Origin: a candidate division WWE3 bacterium RIFOXYD1_FULL_39_9
GTDB lineage: Bacteria > Patescibacteriota > WWE3 > UBA101185 > UBA10185
NCBI GenBank assembly: GCA_001773295.1
Contig: MEWG01000035.1
Span: forward strand, 1-6,571
Direction: 5' to 3'
Length of the DNA stretch: 6,571 nt
Shown: piece after piece, positions 4,735-6,571 of the stretch
Layout of the letters: each line of letters begins with the position of its first letter
Numbering within the stretch: the stretch's first letter is position 1
Translations under genes and position numbers: made by a program
Notes under the pieces: model-generated
What the model saw: the letters and a program-made list of their open reading frames with translations, nothing else
What the model was told of the DNA's origin: nothing
Databases searched by the model: none

Positions 4735-5713
4735 TTTTTGCTATAGCTTCTTCGGCGGTTTTAGCCGGAATATTTACCCCTGACGCCATCTTGTGCCCAC
4801 CGCCACCTAAAGCCACAGCAATCTTGGATACATCTATCTGTTTGTAGTGCGAGCGAAGACTGATATTAAACAAATCTTCACCCTCAGATACTTCTTCAAC
4901 TGTAAAAACATAATTTACGTCTTTTAGTTTTTTGATCAAATCAGCTGTTGCGTACACAGTCTCTTTGAGTTTTATACCGCGGTCGTTTATGTCTTTTAGC
5001 AGTAGGGTAGAGTAAGCTGTACGATTTTTATGATCTATCTTTAAGTTCGAATAGACCAGACCCATAAGTTTCATATCTTCAAAGTCTTCGTTAAAGGTTA
5101 ATCTCCAAACATAGTCGTACATGTTTACACCCATATCCATAAGTTCGGCCGATGTTCTAAGGTCTATAGCCCCTGTAGAATTGTATTGGAAAAACCCGTT
5201 GTCAGTGATTATTCCCAAAAGTAGGTATTTGGCCATCTCAAAATCCACTTTAATGCCCATCTCTTTGAGAAGTTCGTATAAAACCGTACAGGCAGCGCCG
5301 TAGATTTTTACATAGTTGTAATGTCCATAATATGGGTTGGATTCGTGATGGTCGATATTAAGTATTTTTATGTCGGATTTTAATTGAAAATTGTCGTCTG
5401 TAGAGATGTGCGAGAGTTGGCCGGAGTCGATGACAATTAATAAGTCGTGCTCTGAAAAATCTATTGTTTCGGGAGGTGTGTTTTCATGCACCGGCGAGAT
5501 ATCAAAAATTCCCTGGGTTACCTCACGAGTTCTTCTACTCAGGCTGTCGATGTTCGTTATGGTCAAGTCGGTATCAAATTCCTTTTTTAGCGCCTCTCTT
5601 AGTGCAAGTGGTGAACATAAAGCATCAAAGTCAAATCTGGAATCCATGCAGCAAATGGGTCTCTTGGAATTTTTTAATATTTCGTAAATTTCTTTAGGTG
5701 AGTTATTGTGCAT
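4676..5713 (-). CDS. DHH/DHHA1 phosphoesterase, NrnA-like (nanoRNase / pAp phosphatase type)
   Basis: A 345-residue DHH-family phosphoesterase. NrnA-type members degrade 2-5 nt RNA to mononucleotides and dephosphorylate pAp with Mn2+; that role is inferred from the family. From the ATG, motif I is DSRFDFDAL (24-32), motif II has Asp96 in IVIDSG, motif III is NIDHHESN (DHH at 121-123), motif IV has Asp171 in GIITDNGFF, and the C-terminal DHHA1 domain has GGGGHKMASG (303-312), the nucleotide/substrate-binding loop. In motif I the His of the usual HxxxDxD metal site is replaced by Asp24. The start is ATG 5711-5713, one nt after the stop of the upstream GH13 gene, so the two are co-transcribed; a TTG eight codons upstream would overlap that gene and is not favoured. 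The 3' end runs 59 bp into folD on the other strand. A cyclic-di-nucleotide phosphodiesterase activity (GdpP-like) is an alternative, though there is no PAS or GGDEF domain. Confidence 0.88.
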   Translation of the reverse strand: MHNNSPKEIYEILKNSKRPICCMDSRFDFDALCSPLALREALKKEFDTDLTITNIDSLSRRTREVTQGIFDISPVHENTPPETIDFSEHDLLIVIDSGQLSHISTDDNFQLKSDIKILNIDHHESNPYYGHYNYVKIYGAACTVLYELLKEMGIKVDFEMAKYLLLGIITDNGFFQYNSTGAIDLRTSAELMDMGVNMYDYVWRLTFNEDFEDMKLMGLVYSNLKIDHKNRTAYSTLLLKDINDRGIKLKETVYATADLIKKLKDVNYVFTVEEVSEGEDLFNISLRSHYKQIDVSKIAVALGGGGHKMASGVNIPAKTAEEAIAKIIETAENLGLNTPIPESSL

Positions 5714-5714
5714 T

Positions 5715-6571
5715 TTAAAATTTACTAACCAGTTCAATAAAGTGATTCAAGAATGAATCCTTTGTATCGATCTGCTTTTTGACTTCTTCCCAATCAAATT
5801 TTCCCCGGACAAAATGCCGCGTGTCATTGGACTTCTCGGAAGTAATTGAGTTTAGCATACCCAATTCATCTCCGTAATACAGTATGTGTGCTCCGGGAAG
5901 CTGCAGAAGTTCTGCATATGCTTTTATCATTTCTGTATGATCTGATTTAAGAATATTTGCAACTCTTGTAGAAGTCTTATTTCCGATTTCAATAGAAAAT
6001 TCATTTTGAGGATCCATTGCTTTTCCAAGTTTTTCTCTTGTTTTTTTGTCTAATAAATATAAAGCGTGAGAGTCGTGGTTATCTAAAAATGTACCCCACG
6101 TGCACTCATCAGGTAGGCCGTAACTATAGGATAAAGCCTTCTCGACAGCCTTCGAATTTACCTTCAAAATCTTTTGCCACAGCGCAAGTGAGAGTTCGAA
6201 ATTCAGCGACATCTGACACTCATCTCCGCTTCCAAAAAACGTTTTTGCCTCCGGAATTTTTAGATCACTTTCGGCAAATAAAATTACGTTAGCATTTATT
6301 TTTGAGATATGTTTCCTAAGCTTCTGAATGACCTTGTGGACTTCCGGTAAATTGAAGCAGTCTGTTTTATCTCTTTTTATAATTCGTGCAACAGCGTCTA
6401 ATCTGAAGCCGTCTATGCCCATGTTAATCCAGAAGTTAATGATACTAACCATTTCTTCAAGTACTTTTGAGTTGTCCCAATTTAAATCCGGTTGTTCTGG
6501 ATAAAAAGTTGCAAAATAATAGTCATTTGTGTCTGGATTAAATATCCAGTTGTTTGCTTTTATGTTTTCAA
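5715..6571 (-). CDS. GH13 alpha-glucan enzyme, trehalose-synthase/alpha-amylase-like (5' end outside window)
   Basis: Partial glycoside hydrolase family 13 protein; the frame is open to the right edge, giving about 285 residues. From the edge inward one reads NDYYFATFYPEQPDLNWDN, matching the QPDLN(F/W)DN segment of trehalose synthase and oligo-1,6-glucosidase-like enzymes. Next come GIDGFRLDAV with the nucleophile Asp (codon near 6396-6398), NLPEVHKVIQKLR, ILFAES with the acid/base Glu (near 6270-6272), FGSGDECQMSLNF, FLDNHDS with the transition-state Asp (near 6072-6074), and LPGAHILYYGDELGM. NLPE(T/V)H and FGDGDEC-like segments recall trehalose synthase (TreS), but substrate and reaction are not settled by sequence. 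The protein stops at FLNHFIELVSKF, the last barrel helix, so the usual C-terminal beta domain is missing while the catalytic triad is intact. The TAA at 5715-5717 is 1 nt from the next start, showing operon coupling. No signal peptide can be judged. Confidence 0.85.
   Translation of the reverse strand, partial: ENIKANNWIFNPDTNDYYFATFYPEQPDLNWDNSKVLEEMVSIINFWINMGIDGFRLDAVARIIKRDKTDCFNLPEVHKVIQKLRKHISKINANVILFAESDLKIPEAKTFFGSGDECQMSLNFELSLALWQKILKVNSKAVEKALSYSYGLPDECTWGTFLDNHDSHALYLLDKKTREKLGKAMDPQNEFSIEIGNKTSTRVANILKSDHTEMIKAYAELLQLPGAHILYYGDELGMLNSITSEKSNDTRHFVRGKFDWEEVKKQIDTKDSFLNHFIELVSKF

Noticed and set aside
5714..5737. TTG start for the DHH gene at 5735-5737, eight codons upstream
   Set aside because: It would overlap the GH13 gene end, while ATG 5711-5713 sits 1 nt after that stop as in a normal operon and matches the usual N-terminus.
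1..6571. CRISPR array, insertion sequence, prophage or attachment sites
   Set aside because: No spaced direct repeats, transposase, integrase or terminal inverted repeats were seen; all protein genes are housekeeping or metabolic.

Overview
This window looks like part of a small, AT-rich bacterial genome of the Patescibacteria/CPR type. The reasons are compact gene packing, mostly SD-less start codons, minimal versions of core proteins (an epsilon subunit with no C-terminal helices, a 70-residue SecE) and divergent but recognisable housekeeping enzymes. The lineage is inferred from style, not from a marker-gene tree. TGA is used as a stop (M50 protease), so the Gracilibacteria/Absconditabacteria glycine code does not apply.

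Layout. (1) Bases 1-849, plus strand: the 3' end of atpD, overlapped by atpC, which is the tail of an F-type ATP synthase operon. (2) Bases 906-2846, minus strand: the classic secE-nusG-rplK-rplA operon, with gaps of 1, 12 and 5 nt, converging on atpC. (3) Bases 2847-2944: a divergent promoter region. (4) Bases 2945-3547, plus strand: a small site-2-type (M50) membrane metalloprotease. (5) Bases 3548-3873: no protein gene, but a well-formed RNA gene. It has a -35/extended -10 promoter at 3570-3597, a transcript from about 3604 that folds into one long interrupted rod with a large asymmetric central bubble, and a strong intrinsic terminator at 3789-3816. Its size and architecture resemble 6S RNA, the RNA polymerase-sequestering promoter mimic. 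(6) Bases 3889-4734, plus strand: folD, possibly translated from a leaderless mRNA. (7) Bases 4676-6571, minus strand: a GH13 (trehalose-synthase-like) gene, entering from the right edge and ending just after the catalytic barrel, followed 1 nt later by a DHH/DHHA1 phosphoesterase (NrnA-like) whose 3' end overlaps folD by 59 bp.

Together the genes serve energy conservation, protein export and translation, transcription elongation, one-carbon metabolism, nucleotide/oligonucleotide turnover and alpha-glucan metabolism. No mobile element, CRISPR array or tRNA is visible. The least explained and most interesting element is the structured RNA at 3604-3816.
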